This document shows positions 52,436-61,529 of a DNA stretch of 64,000 nucleotides, in pieces. Within the stretch, counting starts at the first letter, position 1, and every line of letters begins with the position of its first letter. Origin of the DNA: Flavobacteriales bacterium (lineage in GTDB: Bacteria; Bacteroidota; Bacteroidia; Flavobacteriales_E; Vicingaceae). The DNA lies in contig JACJZB010000010.1 of the NCBI GenBank assembly GCA_020635815.1, positions 25,800-89,799 of the forward strand. The letters run 5' to 3'. Position numbers and translations under genes: made by a program. The notes under the pieces were generated by a model. It worked only from the letters and a program-made list of their open reading frames with translations, made no database searches and was not told the origin of the DNA.

Positions 52436-52565
52436 TACAAAGTTTACCCAAAACTTGTTGAAAGGTGTTATTGGAATAAAAATTTGAGGATTACAATATC
52501 TTTAAAAATTTGAATATTACTTCGCAAAAAGATTCATTACTTTTATCGTGAACTAAACACATTAA

Positions 52566-54161
52566 ATGACAACTAAGCTTAAGCTTTTTCTTATAATCAT
52601 AACTGCATTGTTTTTTTCGTGTAAGAAAAATTTTGATGCACCGAGTTGGGATATAGAGGTATTGGCTCCTCTAGTAAATACATCACTTACTTTAAACGAT
52701 TTATTAAAAGATTCTTTGCTTGAAACCAATGCAGATGGTTCTTTGCAAATGGTTTACCAATCAGATTTAATTGATATTGATGTGGATTCATTGTTTAAAA
52801 TTCCTGACACAACCATAGTAGAAGAGTTTGTTGTTCCTTTAACATCAGTTGTAAATCCAGGGAGCACATTTTATTCAAATGATGAAGAAAAAGAGCTAAG
52901 TATTAGCAACGGAATAGAATTAAATTATGCTCAAATAGAATCCGGATTTATTGATTTGGAAGTTTTTAGTGAAGTAAAAGAAAGAGTTGTAGTTACTTTA
53001 AAAATATTAAGTGCTAGCTTAAATGGCGACACCCTTTTTATTGCAGATACTATTGAGGCAGCTACAACCTCTGCTCCTGGTTATTTTTCAACATCTTTTG
53101 ATATTAGTAATTATGAACTTGATTTAACAGGAATAAATCATAATTCAACAAATACCTTGGTTACAAAAGCCGTAGCGAGTCTTCATCCTGATGCTTTTTT
53201 TGTTCAAGTTAATTCAGGAGATAAAATTATTTTCAATTATAAGTTTAGAGATGTCGTTCCATATTATGTTAAGGGATACTTTGGAAATCAACAATACCAA
53301 TTTGGACCAGAAACTACCGATTTTAATGTGTTTAATACAATTGTAGATGGAACTATTGATTTAGATGATGTAAATGTAACCTTAGATTTTGAAAATGGAA
53401 TAGGAGTTGACGCTCAAATGACCTTAACAAGTTTTGTAACCCAAAATTTATCAAATAACAATACTGCAACGCTATCAGGGAGTGTGATTAATTCACCTAT
53501 CAATATAAATAGAGCTCAAGAAACATATAGTGTTCCAGAGGTTAATTACAGCTATTATCAAAAACAAATTAATACTTCTAATTCTAATATTGATGAATTG
53601 ATAGAGGTATTACCAGATAAATTAACTTATGAAGGGAACTTAACAATTAATCCATTGGGGAATATTTCAGGAAGTAATGATTTTTTATTCAAGAAACACC
53701 CTTTAAAAGCAAAGTTAAATGTAGAAATGCCACTTTCATTAGTGGCGAATAATTTAACATTAGTAGATACAGTTGATTTTAATTTAGACGAAGAAAATGT
53801 TAAAAATATAATTGATGGAAATTTATTTGTGTATGCAGATAATGGTTATCCTTTCGATGCTGATTTAACCTTAGAATTACTGGATCAGAATAATCAGTTA
53901 TTTAAAACGATTACACTTATTAATAATAGAATAGAAGCAGCACCTGTAAATAGTTTGTTAAAAGTTGAAACACCTAAAATGTCTGTTCTAAATATACTGC
54001 TTTCTGCAGCCGATATTTCAGCATTAACATTGGCTAAAAAAATGAAGTTAACAGTTGCTTTTACTACTACAGCTCAACCTAATTATTTGAAAATATATAG
54101 CGATTATAAAATTGACTTAAAATTGGTAGGTGATTTTGGCTATCAAGTGAATGCCGATTAA
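52566..54161 (+). CDS. lipoprotein of unknown function, first gene of an envelope operon
   Basis: The 531-residue protein has a lipoprotein signal with Cys19 (ALFFSCKKNF). The mature part starts FDAPSWDIEVLAPLVNTSLTL and is made of alternating beta strands and Asp-, Asn- and Ser-rich turns throughout. I recognise no catalytic motif. The next gene, a predicted outer-membrane barrel, starts one base after its stop, so a lipoprotein and barrel pair at the outer membrane is suggested by context only. The gap before it (52436-52565) shows only a weak TACTTTTA box. Confidence 0.75.
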   Translation: MTTKLKLFLIIITALFFSCKKNFDAPSWDIEVLAPLVNTSLTLNDLLKDSLLETNADGSLQMVYQSDLIDIDVDSLFKIPDTTIVEEFVVPLTSVVNPGSTFYSNDEEKELSISNGIELNYAQIESGFIDLEVFSEVKERVVVTLKILSASLNGDTLFIADTIEAATTSAPGYFSTSFDISNYELDLTGINHNSTNTLVTKAVASLHPDAFFVQVNSGDKIIFNYKFRDVVPYYVKGYFGNQQYQFGPETTDFNVFNTIVDGTIDLDDVNVTLDFENGIGVDAQMTLTSFVTQNLSNNNTATLSGSVINSPININRAQETYSVPEVNYSYYQKQINTSNSNIDELIEVLPDKLTYEGNLTINPLGNISGSNDFLFKKHPLKAKLNVEMPLSLVANNLTLVDTVDFNLDEENVKNIIDGNLFVYADNGYPFDADLTLELLDQNNQLFKTITLINNRIEAAPVNSLLKVETPKMSVLNILLSAADISALTLAKKMKLTVAFTTTAQPNYLKIYSDYKIDLKLVGDFGYQVNAD

Positions 54162-54162
54162 A

Positions 54163-55419
54163 ATGGATAAGAAGTTTAGTTTAATATTGGGTGCATTATT
54201 ATTGGGGGGATTGTTAAAAGCACAATCATTCCAAAATTATTTTGCAGATACTACTCAACGGCTAAACATTGAGGCACAAGCCAGTTATTTCTATGGGTCT
54301 AATGGTGTGAGTAATAAATTTATTAATCATTTTATTACAGGAGGCAGAATTGAAAAGGAAGACAAAGAAGAAGCGTATAAAAATTTAAAATCGAATAATG
54401 TTTTTGGAGCAGACTTAAATTTTAATTTAAATGCTGAAATACCATTTGATACGTTGTTAGGAAAGTCAAATATGTCATTGGTTGTTGGGGTAGAAATGGT
54501 AGAACATTCGGATGTTAAATTTACTGACGATTTATTTAAATTAGCTTTTGATGGGAACAAACAGTTTGCAGGTTCATTTGCAGAGTTAGGAGGAACAAGT
54601 ATTAATTATTTTAATTACCAACAATTTAATATAGGATATATAAAGTATAAAAAACAACATGGGAATATTGCTCGAGAGGGAGTTAAATTTTCGATTATAA
54701 AAGCACAAGAGCATATTGCTATTACTGTTCCAAGAGGACAGTTTTATACAGAGCAATATGGAAGAGAAATTGATTTAGATATCAATTACATTTATAATAG
54801 TAGTGATACGATAAATAAAGGATTGGCTGCTTTTAATGGTTATGGGGTATCTACTGATTTGTTTTCAGAATTCTATTTGAAAAATAATGACAAAATTACT
54901 GTGCAGGTTAATGATTTAGGTTTTATTCAATGGAATAAAAAATCAATTCAAATTGAAGCAGATACTATTTTTAATTATGACGGCATAGACATTGAGAACG
55001 TTTTTGATTTAAATGATAGTTTGGTTTCTAACATTTCACAAGATTCATTACTAAATCTTGTTTCAACAGATAAGAGTAATGGAGGTTATTCCATAGCTTT
55101 ACCAACTTTGATTAATGTTTTTTACACCAAACAAATAAATGCTAAAATAAAAATAGACATTGGAGCTCAATATAAAATTTTAGCAAATTACATCCCTTTA
55201 GTTTATACGAATATTTACTATAATTTTAACCCTACTTTTGTTGCTCAAACTCATTTTTCTTATGGAGGATATGGCTTATTTAATGCAGGATTAGTAGTTG
55301 CCAAATCGTTTAAGAATAAATACCAATGTTATTTAGGTTTAAATAATGTTTTAGCTTATGTTATACCTAAATCTACTTATTCAAGTAGTACTTTTGTAGG
55401 TTTAAAAATGTATTTTTGA
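54163..55419 (+). CDS. predicted outer-membrane barrel protein (DUF5723-like)
   Basis: I start at ATG 54163, one base after the upstream stop, giving 418 residues with a signal peptide (MDKKFSLILGALLLGGLLKAQ). The body is a series of amphipathic strands, and the protein ends with the aromatic residue typical of barrel proteins (FVGLKMYF). The opening FADTTQRLNIEAQASYFYG and the spacing recall DUF5723 proteins of Bacteroidetes, which I hold only moderately sure. An ATG at 54151 would overlap the previous gene. kdsA follows after four bases. Confidence 0.75.
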   Translation: MDKKFSLILGALLLGGLLKAQSFQNYFADTTQRLNIEAQASYFYGSNGVSNKFINHFITGGRIEKEDKEEAYKNLKSNNVFGADLNFNLNAEIPFDTLLGKSNMSLVVGVEMVEHSDVKFTDDLFKLAFDGNKQFAGSFAELGGTSINYFNYQQFNIGYIKYKKQHGNIAREGVKFSIIKAQEHIAITVPRGQFYTEQYGREIDLDINYIYNSSDTINKGLAAFNGYGVSTDLFSEFYLKNNDKITVQVNDLGFIQWNKKSIQIEADTIFNYDGIDIENVFDLNDSLVSNISQDSLLNLVSTDKSNGGYSIALPTLINVFYTKQINAKIKIDIGAQYKILANYIPLVYTNIYYNFNPTFVAQTHFSYGGYGLFNAGLVVAKSFKNKYQCYLGLNNVLAYVIPKSTYSSSTFVGLKMYF

Positions 55420-55423
55420 GAAT

Positions 55424-56239
55424 ATGGAATCACTAAAAAACGTACCAAATATTAAATATCTTGATTCAGGCAATTTTTTTCTAATTGCAGGACCATGTGC
55501 TGTAGAAAGTGAAGAGAATGTGTTTGAAATAGCATGCACAATAAAAGAAATTACTGAAAGGTTACAAATACCTTATATCTTTAAAGCATCCTATCGCAAA
55601 GCTAACCGTTCAAGATTAGATTCATTTACAGGAATCGGAGATGAGAAAGCACTTAATATTATTAAAAGTGTAAAAGATAAGTTGGGCTTACCAGTTTTAA
55701 CTGATGTTCATACTGCTGAAGAATGTGCTTTGGCTGCAAAATATGTTGATGTATTACAAATTCCAGCATTTCTTTGTCGGCAAACAGATTTATTAGTTGC
55801 AGCTGCAAATACGGGTAAAATTGTAAACATAAAAAAAGGGCAATTTTTATCGGCAGATGCCATGAAGTTTGCGGTAAATAAAGTTAAAGAATCGGGTAAT
55901 CCAAATGTATGGCTTACTGAAAGAGGAACAACATTTGGCTACCAAGATTTAATAGTAGATTATAGAGGAATACCAGTTTTACAACAATTTGCACCAGCGG
56001 TTTTAGATATAACGCACTCATTACAACAGCCCAACCAATCAAGTGGTGTTACCGGAGGGAAACCTGAATTAATAGAAACCATTGCTAAAGCAGGTATCGC
56101 TGTAGGAGTTGATGGAATTTTCATCGAAACTCATCCCGACCCAGCAAACGCAAAAAGTGATGGAGCAAACATGTTGAGGTTAGATTTATTAGAAGATTTA
56201 TTGGTTAAACTTGTTAAAGTTCGAAAAGCAATTTCATGA
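55424..56239 (+). CDS. kdsA: 3-deoxy-8-phosphooctulonate (KDO-8-P) synthase
   Basis: KdsA condenses phosphoenolpyruvate with arabinose 5-phosphate to make KDO-8-phosphate for lipopolysaccharide. The 271-residue protein has IAGPCAVESEEN at 21-32; the Cys25 in this place marks the metal-dependent class, where E. coli has Asn. FKASYRKANRSRLDSFTG near 53, DVHTAEE and THSLQQPNQSSGVTGG near 192 are also diagnostic. The next gene overlaps its stop by four bases. Confidence 0.96.
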   Translation: MESLKNVPNIKYLDSGNFFLIAGPCAVESEENVFEIACTIKEITERLQIPYIFKASYRKANRSRLDSFTGIGDEKALNIIKSVKDKLGLPVLTDVHTAEECALAAKYVDVLQIPAFLCRQTDLLVAAANTGKIVNIKKGQFLSADAMKFAVNKVKESGNPNVWLTERGTTFGYQDLIVDYRGIPVLQQFAPAVLDITHSLQQPNQSSGVTGGKPELIETIAKAGIAVGVDGIFIETHPDPANAKSDGANMLRLDLLEDLLVKLVKVRKAIS

Positions 56240-57708
56240 TTAGACTAATCATAATACTATTATTAGCCCCAATTTTCACTTTTGCTCAAAAGGATAGTGT
56301 AGCTCATTATTATACATTTGGGAGTGTTAATCATGATTTAGCAAAAGATATAAAGTTAACTTCAGATGGAGGTTATATTGTAGTTGGTTCGACTTCTTCT
56401 AGTGGAGATGGAAATACAGATGTTTATTTATTAAAAGTAGATTCATTGTGTGATTACCAATGGAGTTATGCTTTAGGCGGAGCTAACAATGATGTAGGGA
56501 ATGCTGTTTGTTCTACTTATGATGGCGGTTTTGTGATTGCTGCATCAACTAATAGCTATGGTAACAGTTATCAGGCATCTTTAATGAAACGAGACGCTTT
56601 AGGTAATTTTGTTTGGGAAAAAACGTATGGAGGAGATGATTGGGACTTTATTAATGATGTAGTTCAAACACATGATAGTGGTTTAGTTTTTTGCGGAGAA
56701 ACATATAATAAGACAAGTGGAAATTCAGACGTGTATATCGTGAAAACAAATAGTCTGGGAGATACCTTATGGACGAGAACAATTGGTGGAGAGTATCGCG
56801 ATTTTGGAAAAACCTTAATAGAAACTTCGGATTCGAATATTGTAGTTGCAGGAATGATGACTACAATTACAGACTCTTCACAAGCGTACGTTATAAAACT
56901 TGATAAAAATGGAAACTTATTATGGGATAGTTTATTTGGTGGGGATAAATATGAATGTATAAATGATATGATAGAGGTATCAAATGGGAGCTATGCTTTT
57001 GTTGGAACTTCAAATAGCAATAATATGAATGATTATTTAGACCATTATTTTTTAAACATTACTAAGGATGGCCTTTTAATTGTTCAAAATAGATTTAGTT
57101 CTCCTGGAGATGAAATAACTTACTCAATAAACGAAAGATCTGATGGAAAATTCCTAGCTTCTGGAGCTACCGAGGCATCAGGGGCAGGAGGTAAGGATGT
57201 ACATGTCTTTTTGATTTCAGCCCTTGGTGGATGGGGAGGCTTAGGTGTAACTTTTGGACATTATGATGAGGATGAAGTCTTTTCTTTAGCTTTAAATGAT
57301 AATGGGAGAATGGTTTTTGCAGGATACACAACTAGTTATGGTTTTGGAAATACTGATGCTTATTTAATTAGATTGGATACTTTGTATGATACTAACTACA
57401 ACAATAAATTTGATGTAGTTAGTATTGAAGACATAGCACCAGTTTCTATCAAATCTATTTCTGAAACTCAACCATTGGCAATAAATATTTTTCCAAATCC
57501 TACAAAACGAAATATTGAAATAAATATCCCTAAATTTCCATTAGAAATGAGTTTGAGAAATAACCTAGGACGTGAAGTTTATCAAACAGAGCTCCTTGAG
57601 AAGAATAATAAAATTTTATTACCCGCTACCTTGAATGGTGTTTTCACAATGATTATTTCCGACTCTACTAAAATTATAACCACCCGAAAATTAATAATTA
57701 TTGAATAG
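56236..57708 (+). CDS. secreted repeat protein with T9SS type A sorting domain
   Basis: The 490-residue protein has a signal peptide (LIIILLLAPIFTFAQ). At least six repeats of about 45-55 residues follow, each with a core like TSDGGYIVVGSTSSSGDGNTD and DVYLLKVDS, including AVCSTYDGGFVIAAST, VVQTHDSGLVFCGETY and LIETSDSNIVVAGM. This looks like a beta-propeller of the kelch or delta-60 kind. The end (INIFPNPTKRNIEINI to TRKLIIIE) is a T9SS type A sorting domain. It overlaps kdsA by four bases and shares the operon with a phosphoethanolamine transferase gene. Confidence 0.85.
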   Translation: MIRLIIILLLAPIFTFAQKDSVAHYYTFGSVNHDLAKDIKLTSDGGYIVVGSTSSSGDGNTDVYLLKVDSLCDYQWSYALGGANNDVGNAVCSTYDGGFVIAASTNSYGNSYQASLMKRDALGNFVWEKTYGGDDWDFINDVVQTHDSGLVFCGETYNKTSGNSDVYIVKTNSLGDTLWTRTIGGEYRDFGKTLIETSDSNIVVAGMMTTITDSSQAYVIKLDKNGNLLWDSLFGGDKYECINDMIEVSNGSYAFVGTSNSNNMNDYLDHYFLNITKDGLLIVQNRFSSPGDEITYSINERSDGKFLASGATEASGAGGKDVHVFLISALGGWGGLGVTFGHYDEDEVFSLALNDNGRMVFAGYTTSYGFGNTDAYLIRLDTLYDTNYNNKFDVVSIEDIAPVSIKSISETQPLAINIFPNPTKRNIEINIPKFPLEMSLRNNLGREVYQTELLEKNNKILLPATLNGVFTMIISDSTKIITTRKLIIIE

Positions 57709-57726
57709 CTTATTCGTTAATTTAAA

Positions 57727-59412
57727 ATGATGAAAGAAAAATTTTATATTAAGTATAGCTACCTCTTATTAATTCTTCCTGTATTTATTTGTTTATTAAT
57801 TGTCAAATCGGTTATAGAATCTAATTTTACTCCAGAAAGGGTTTTATACACTTATTTAATTTTATATTTATTAGGAATTTTAATTCTTAATAAACGAATA
57901 AAATTTATTTACACTTCTATAATTTATGTTGTCTCTATCATACTATCGTACATCGAACTTTGTTATTCATTACTTTATCACGAAAGAGTAACAGCTTCAA
58001 CTATTTTTGTTTTACTTGAAACCAATCAGGCAGAATCTTACGAATACCTGAGTGAGTATTTAAATTTTAAAATTGTAATTGGGTTTCTTCTGCTTTTAAT
58101 TTTTTCTTTTTACACCTTAAAAGGAGTTAAAATTCTTATTTATAATTATTCGATAAAGGAGATCTTTAAGGCAATTAGAAATGATTTGAGTAAATTAATT
58201 AATAATCGATTAACAAATACGATAGCAGGTTTTTATAAGAAAATGAAACAACATAAAATAAAAGTGTTGTTGTTTAAGCTTAGTTTGGTGTCAATTACTA
58301 TATTCATTTATGTCAATAAATCTCATTACAAACAACATATTTCATTTCAATTGTTTGATGGATACAGTAAGTATCAAGCAGAATCAATGAAGTTTAAAAA
58401 CGCTATACAGAAAAAATCACAAGACTTAAATGTCATTAATAATAATAAAAAAGAGGAAGAAACATTTGTTTTAATAATAGGAGAATCAACAACAAAAACA
58501 CATTTTCAGTTGTATGGATACGAAAGAGAAACAACCCCTAACCTTTCTAAGATTAAAGATGAACTAGTTGTTTTTAATGATGTAATTAGTCCGCATACGC
58601 ATACGATAGCTTCGTTAGAAAAAATGTTAACATTGGGAGATTATGAGCATCCAGATAAAAAATATTTAGGAAACGTAATTGATATTATTTCACAAGTAGG
58701 TTTTAAAACATATTGGATTTCAAATCAAATTCCTATTGGGATATACGAAACCCAAACAACAGCTATTGCTAAAACGGCAAGTGAAGTTTATTTTTTAAAT
58801 TTAGGAGGAGAAAAAGAACAACTTTCTTATGATGAAAAAGTATTGCCTTATGTAAGAAAGGTTTTAGGTAGTAATGAAAAGAAAAAATTTATTGTAGTTC
58901 ATTTACTAGGAACTCATGTTCAATATAAAAATAGGTATCCTAAGAAATATAATGTGTTTAGTGATAACCCAAAAACAGATTATTGGTCAGATCAAGCAAA
59001 AGAAACAATTAATCAATATGATAATGCTGTTTTGTATAACGATTATGTTGTTTCAGAAATAATTAATGAAGTGAAGAAATTAAATAAAAAAGAAGTAACA
59101 GTGCTTTACCTTTCAGACCATGGGGAAGAAGTTTATGAAACGCTTGATATGGCTGGTCATAGCGAAGCCATATCAAGCAAGCCAATGTATTTAATTCCTT
59201 TTATTTATTGGAACTCGGATATTGAGAATGTTAGAGCATACCAAGATTATAAAGAGAGAAAATATATGGCTGATGATTTAATATTCTCAATAACAGATTT
59301 ATTAGGTGTTAGTTTTAATGGATATGAATCAACAAGAAGTATCTTTAACAAAGAGTTTTCAGCTAGAAGAAGAATTATAAAGGATGGAAAAGATTTTGAC
59401 TTTTTTTACTAG
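57727..59412 (+). CDS. phosphoethanolamine transferase (EptA/sulfatase family)
   Basis: The 561-residue inner-membrane protein has about five helices in the first 200 residues and a periplasmic alkaline-phosphatase-fold domain. LIIGESTTKTHFQLYGYERE at about 249-268 is the nucleophile region with Thr255-256. Metal ligands follow in LSDHGEEV near 460 and a GHSE motif after it. Members move phosphoethanolamine from phosphatidylethanolamine to lipid A, KDO or other glycans. The operon with kdsA suggests lipopolysaccharide as the acceptor. In other bacteria such enzymes can lower polymyxin binding; that is not shown here. Confidence 0.9.
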   Translation: MMKEKFYIKYSYLLLILPVFICLLIVKSVIESNFTPERVLYTYLILYLLGILILNKRIKFIYTSIIYVVSIILSYIELCYSLLYHERVTASTIFVLLETNQAESYEYLSEYLNFKIVIGFLLLLIFSFYTLKGVKILIYNYSIKEIFKAIRNDLSKLINNRLTNTIAGFYKKMKQHKIKVLLFKLSLVSITIFIYVNKSHYKQHISFQLFDGYSKYQAESMKFKNAIQKKSQDLNVINNNKKEEETFVLIIGESTTKTHFQLYGYERETTPNLSKIKDELVVFNDVISPHTHTIASLEKMLTLGDYEHPDKKYLGNVIDIISQVGFKTYWISNQIPIGIYETQTTAIAKTASEVYFLNLGGEKEQLSYDEKVLPYVRKVLGSNEKKKFIVVHLLGTHVQYKNRYPKKYNVFSDNPKTDYWSDQAKETINQYDNAVLYNDYVVSEIINEVKKLNKKEVTVLYLSDHGEEVYETLDMAGHSEAISSKPMYLIPFIYWNSDIENVRAYQDYKERKYMADDLIFSITDLLGVSFNGYESTRSIFNKEFSARRRIIKDGKDFDFFY

Positions 59413-59547
59413 AATGAAAAGTAATTGAAGGTGTCGAACAAAACTAATAAGGATTAAATGTTTATTACCTAGCAGAAAAGTTGAAGTATTATTGATTAAA
59501 TCTAATTCTAAAATAAAAGAACGTTAAACCTTTAAAGATTAATTATT

Positions 59548-59862
59548 ATGATATTCGTAACAACAGAAACAATACAAGGAAAAGAAATTGCTGAAACATT
59601 AGGGACTGTTAGAGGAAGCACAGTAAGAGCTAGAAATATAGGAAGAGATTTTTTTGCTGGATTAAAAAATATTGTTGGAGGAGAAATTTCTGAATACACA
59701 GAACTTTTGGCTGATGCAAGAGAGCAAGCAATAAAAAGAATGATTGATGATGCTCAGAAATTAGGTGCTGACGGAATTGTAAATGTTCGTTTTACAACAT
59801 CTCAAGTAATGCAAGGAGCAGCAGAAATGTTAGCTTACGGAACAGCAGTAAAATTTAAGTAA
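59548..59862 (+). CDS. YbjQ family (UPF0145) protein
   Basis: The 104-residue protein matches the YbjQ family: MIFVTTETIQGKEIAETLG at the start, VRGSTVRARNIGRDFFAGLKN near 21, AREQAIKRMIDDAQKLGADGIVNVRF near 57 and YGTAVKF at the end. The structure is described as a pentameric, possibly metal-binding assembly of unknown function. The gap from 59413 to 59547 shows no recognisable promoter. It converges on paaD with two bases between the stops. Confidence 0.9.
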   Translation: MIFVTTETIQGKEIAETLGTVRGSTVRARNIGRDFFAGLKNIVGGEISEYTELLADAREQAIKRMIDDAQKLGADGIVNVRFTTSQVMQGAAEMLAYGTAVKFK

Positions 59863-59864
59863 GT

Positions 59865-60368
59865 TTAAATACACTTAAAATAATCGAAAGGCTCTAAACA
59901 ATCTTTACAGGAGTATAGTGCTTTGCAGGCAGTAGAACCAAATTGGCTTGTTAAAATGGTGTCTTTTGATTTACATCGAGGGCAAATCACAACTTTAGGT
60001 CCATTTGCAAATAAAACACCTTTATCTGCACTACCATCAACAGGAGGTGCAATACCATAAGCTTTAAGTTTATCTTTTGCTTTTTGGGGCATCCAGTCTG
60101 TAGTCCAAGCAGGTGAATAAACCATTTTTATTTCTACATTTTCTATTCCATGTTCTTTTAAGGTTGAGATGATGTCATCTTCAAACATTTTCATGGCAGG
60201 GCAGCCTGTATAGGTTGGTGTAATTGTAACAATTACTTTGGTAGGGGTCACTTCAACATCACGTAAAACACCTAGCTCTTCAATTGTAATTACAGGAATC
60301 TCAGGGTCAGGGATTTCTGAAATAAATCCCCAAACCTGTTCCTTAGTATATTTTATATCATTTACCAT
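59865..60368 (-). CDS. paaD: 1,2-phenylacetyl-CoA epoxidase subunit PaaD
   Basis: PaaD is needed for an active PaaABCE epoxidase, probably in iron-sulfur cluster or diiron assembly. The 167-residue protein has the DUF59/MIP18-like domain DPEIPVITIEELGVLRDV near 16 and CPAMKMFEDD near 57. The C-terminal zinc- or cluster-binding cysteines are in CPRCKSKDT and YSCKDCLEPF. It overlaps the paaC stop region by seven bases. It is the last gene of the paaABCD run. Confidence 0.93.
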   Translation of the reverse strand: MVNDIKYTKEQVWGFISEIPDPEIPVITIEELGVLRDVEVTPTKVIVTITPTYTGCPAMKMFEDDIISTLKEHGIENVEIKMVYSPAWTTDWMPQKAKDKLKAYGIAPPVDGSADKGVLFANGPKVVICPRCKSKDTILTSQFGSTACKALYSCKDCLEPFDYFKCI

Positions 60369-61120
60369 TGAGCTTCTGGATATGCTCGTTGTAAAAATTG
60401 CATTTCAGCAATAAGATGCCCTAAATATTCCGAATGTATTGCGTTTAATCTTCCAGTTTGCATGTAACATTCTTCTGGTCTATTTAACGTTGCTCTTTCA
60501 ATAACTTGATTTACTGTTTTATCCCATTCTTTTTTTATTTCAGTTAAATCTACAGCAATACCCTCTTTAATTAGAAGCTCATCAACTTCGTTCATTTCAA
60601 ATAAATCACCAGTAAATTCCCACATATCATTTAGCGATTCTTGAACTTTGTTGTGACTTTCCTCTGTTCCATCTCCTAAACGAACAAGCCATTCCGAACT
60701 ATGTCTTAAATGGTAAGTAACCTCTTTAATTGATTTTGCAGCATGAGCAGCAATCATTTCATCTTTGCTATTTTTCAAGGCTTGAAATAAATGGTAGAAA
60801 AAAGCAGAGTGCAAAAAATTTCGAGCAACCGTATCTCCAAAATGGCCATTTGGTCTTTCTGATAGTAAGGTGTTGTAAAATTCTCGTTCTTCTCTTTTGT
60901 ATGCAAAATCGTCTTCAGTTCTTCCTTTACCCTCTAATTTCCCTGCATAAGTTAGCATTGTTCTTGATTGACCAATTAAGTCTAGAGCAATATTCGTCAT
61001 TGCTATGTCTTCCTCTAAAATAGGACCATTGCTGCACCATTCCGACATTCTTTGTCCGAGAATTAAGCTAGAGTCACCTAATCTTAAACAATAGTTTATT
61101 AAAGCTTCGTTTGTTGTCAT
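60362..61120 (-). CDS. paaC: 1,2-phenylacetyl-CoA epoxidase subunit PaaC
   Basis: PaaC is the structural, inactive ferritin-like partner of PaaA in the phenylacetyl-CoA monooxygenase. The 252-residue protein has CLRLGDSSLILGQRMSEW near 11, IALDLIGQSRTML near 47 and HLRHSSEWLVRLGDGTEES near 137, all typical. Start at ATG 61120. It is separated from paaB by 89 bases holding a short direct repeat. Confidence 0.94.
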   Translation of the reverse strand: MTTNEALINYCLRLGDSSLILGQRMSEWCSNGPILEEDIAMTNIALDLIGQSRTMLTYAGKLEGKGRTEDDFAYKREEREFYNTLLSERPNGHFGDTVARNFLHSAFFYHLFQALKNSKDEMIAAHAAKSIKEVTYHLRHSSEWLVRLGDGTEESHNKVQESLNDMWEFTGDLFEMNEVDELLIKEGIAVDLTEIKKEWDKTVNQVIERATLNRPEECYMQTGRLNAIHSEYLGHLIAEMQFLQRAYPEAQW

Positions 61121-61140
61121 TTAATTTAGTAAAAAGTTTA

Positions 61141-61171
61141 TAAAGTTTGAAAGTTCGTAAAGTTTGAAAGT
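61141..61171 (+). repeat. 14-bp tandem direct repeat between paaB and paaC
   Basis: TAAAGTTTGAAAGT occurs at 61141-61154 and again at 61158-61171, with a three-base spacer. It lies in the only sizeable gap within the paaABCD run. Confidence 0.7.
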
Positions 61172-61209
61172 GATAACTTTAAAACCTTGAACAATAAACG
61201 TTGATTTTT

Positions 61210-61503
61210 TTAGATGTGCTTAGCTCCGTCAGGCATTACATAATGCGTAGGGTGTCTGTAAATTTTATCATCCGATGGATCAAAAAATGAATCGTTATCG
61301 TCTGGCATAGAAGAAACAATCGCCTCTAAAGGAACAACCCAAAGACAGGTACCTTCTTGTCTTCTTGTGTACATATCTCTAGCGTTTTGTAAAGCCATTT
61401 CTTTATCTGTTGCATGAACACTTCCTGCATGCTTGTGTGGAAGACCAGGCTTACTTTGTATAAAAACTTCCCAAACTCCTCCTTGATTATCTGTATTACT
61501 CAT
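61210..61503 (-). CDS. paaB: 1,2-phenylacetyl-CoA epoxidase subunit PaaB
   Basis: PaaB is the small bridging subunit of the epoxidase complex. From ATG 61503 the product is 97 residues, as usual for the family. WEVFIQSKPGLPHKHAGSVHA near 11, ALQNARDMYTRR near 37 and ECLWVV-like TCLWVVP near 53 are characteristic. An ATG further up at 61593 would overlap paaA and add 30 unrelated residues. It starts 26 bases after paaA. Confidence 0.93.
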   Translation of the reverse strand: MSNTDNQGGVWEVFIQSKPGLPHKHAGSVHATDKEMALQNARDMYTRRQEGTCLWVVPLEAIVSSMPDDNDSFFDPSDDKIYRHPTHYVMPDGAKHI

Positions 61504-61529
61504 AATTTCTTTGTTTAAATATTTTTTAA

